From: Bacteroidota bacterium
GTDB lineage: Bacteria; Bacteroidota; Ignavibacteria; UBA10030; UBA8401
Reading direction: 5' to 3'
Assembly (NCBI GenBank): GCA_030824295.1
Contig: JAVBYA010000074.1
Span: 1-13,038, forward strand
DNA: 13,038 nucleotides
The translations under genes were made by a program, and so were the position numbers. The notes under the pieces are model-generated. The model made no database searches, had not been told where the DNA came from, and saw nothing but the letters and a program-made list of their open reading frames with translations. Positions 12,738 through 13,038 of this stretch are shown here, in pieces. Each line of letters opens with the position of its first letter. Position 1 is the first letter of the stretch.

Positions 12738-13038
12738 TCACTGTGTCTCGAAGTATTCATTGATGGTCTGGTCGAACCGGTCCGAGATCTTCCGGAAATT
12801 CTCCGGTGTGGCCCGCAGGTCCGTGTACGAGCCGATGATGTTGCTCCGCTTGTAGAGAATGAAGGTGTTCTCTACGGATTGATCGATCTTGTTCAGGTGA
12901 ACGTCCGATTCCGTATCAAGGAATGATGGGACGAACGTCAGCGCCAGTTTCTCCAACCGTAATTCCTTCCCGAGTGCTTCCAGCTCTTTCGTTCTCGCTT
13001 CTTCGCTGTATCCATTCTCATTACCATAGACGAAATAG
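12738..13038 (-). CDS. C-terminal part of an unrecognised protein (runs off the edge)
   Basis: The last 99 codons of a minus-strand gene are present; the frame is open to the window edge, so the start is outside. It begins YFVYGNENGYSEEARTKEL at the edge and ends FDQTINEYFETQ with TGA. The part around LTFVPSFLDTESDVHLNKID and VENTFILYKRSNIIGSYTDL alternates strands and helices and could be the end of a thioredoxin-like (SCO1/redoxin) fold, but I do not recognise it with certainty. It converges with the deacetylase gene, leaving 25 bp between them. Confidence 0.65.
   Translation of the reverse strand, partial: YFVYGNENGYSEEARTKELEALGKELRLEKLALTFVPSFLDTESDVHLNKIDQSVENTFILYKRSNIIGSYTDLRATPENFRKISDRFDQTINEYFETQ

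Overview
The window looks like chromosomal DNA of a Bacteroidota/Chlorobiota-group (FCB) bacterium, most likely an Ignavibacteria/Kapabacteria-type lineage. The main reasons are a secreted beta-propeller protein with a C-terminal sorting domain of the NYPNPFNP type (type IX secretion), a membrane AraC regulator of the kind common in Bacteroidota, DUF4199, DUF1579-like and DinB proteins, and one promoter candidate that fits the Bacteroidota TTTG / TAnnTTTG pattern. GC content looks to be in the mid-50s by eye. This placement is inference; no rRNA or marker gene is present. I saw no tRNA, rRNA, CRISPR array, transposase or integrase.

Layout. Positions 104-5422 hold five minus-strand genes and one truncated copy. 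Read in the direction of transcription, they are an acyltransferase-3 membrane protein (5422-4289), a 7TM-AraC regulator (4186-3083), a T9SS-sorted beta-propeller protein (2944-1814), a secreted SnoaL-like protein (1817-1320), a truncated second copy of the propeller N-terminus (1323-1078) and a two-domain NTF2-like secreted protein (976-104). The propeller, SnoaL and truncated-propeller genes are joined by ATGA start/stop overlaps and are clearly one transcription unit. A 26-bp perfect palindrome lies just in front of the acyltransferase.

Positions 5583-8240 hold a second minus-strand series: a MORN-type repeat protein, a pyridoxamine-phosphate-oxidase-like flavoprotein, a GNAT acetyltransferase, a membrane-anchored LuxR-type regulator (overlapping the GNAT gene by ATGA) and a DUF4199 membrane protein. 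The DUF4199 gene is followed by a hairpin that may be its terminator.

From 8371 the genes run on the plus strand: a GlxA-like regulator (DJ-1/PfpI plus a shortened AraC domain), a DinB-family protein, a DUF1579-like lipoprotein with a 12-codon leader ORF, an aldo/keto reductase and a secreted polysaccharide deacetylase with a TTG start. A minus-strand partial gene of unknown function runs off the right edge.

The most unusual structure is a pair of ungapped 110-bp direct repeats (10571-10680 and 11556-11665, exactly 985 bp apart) that bracket the aldo/keto reductase. Each contains a strong palindrome next to an A-run that would work as a terminator on the strand opposite to the genes. The first overlaps the last codons of the lipoprotein gene; the second carries what looks like a fossil of the same codons. 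Most of the rest is ordinary housekeeping and accessory metabolism; I found no convincing complete novel defence or biosynthetic system.
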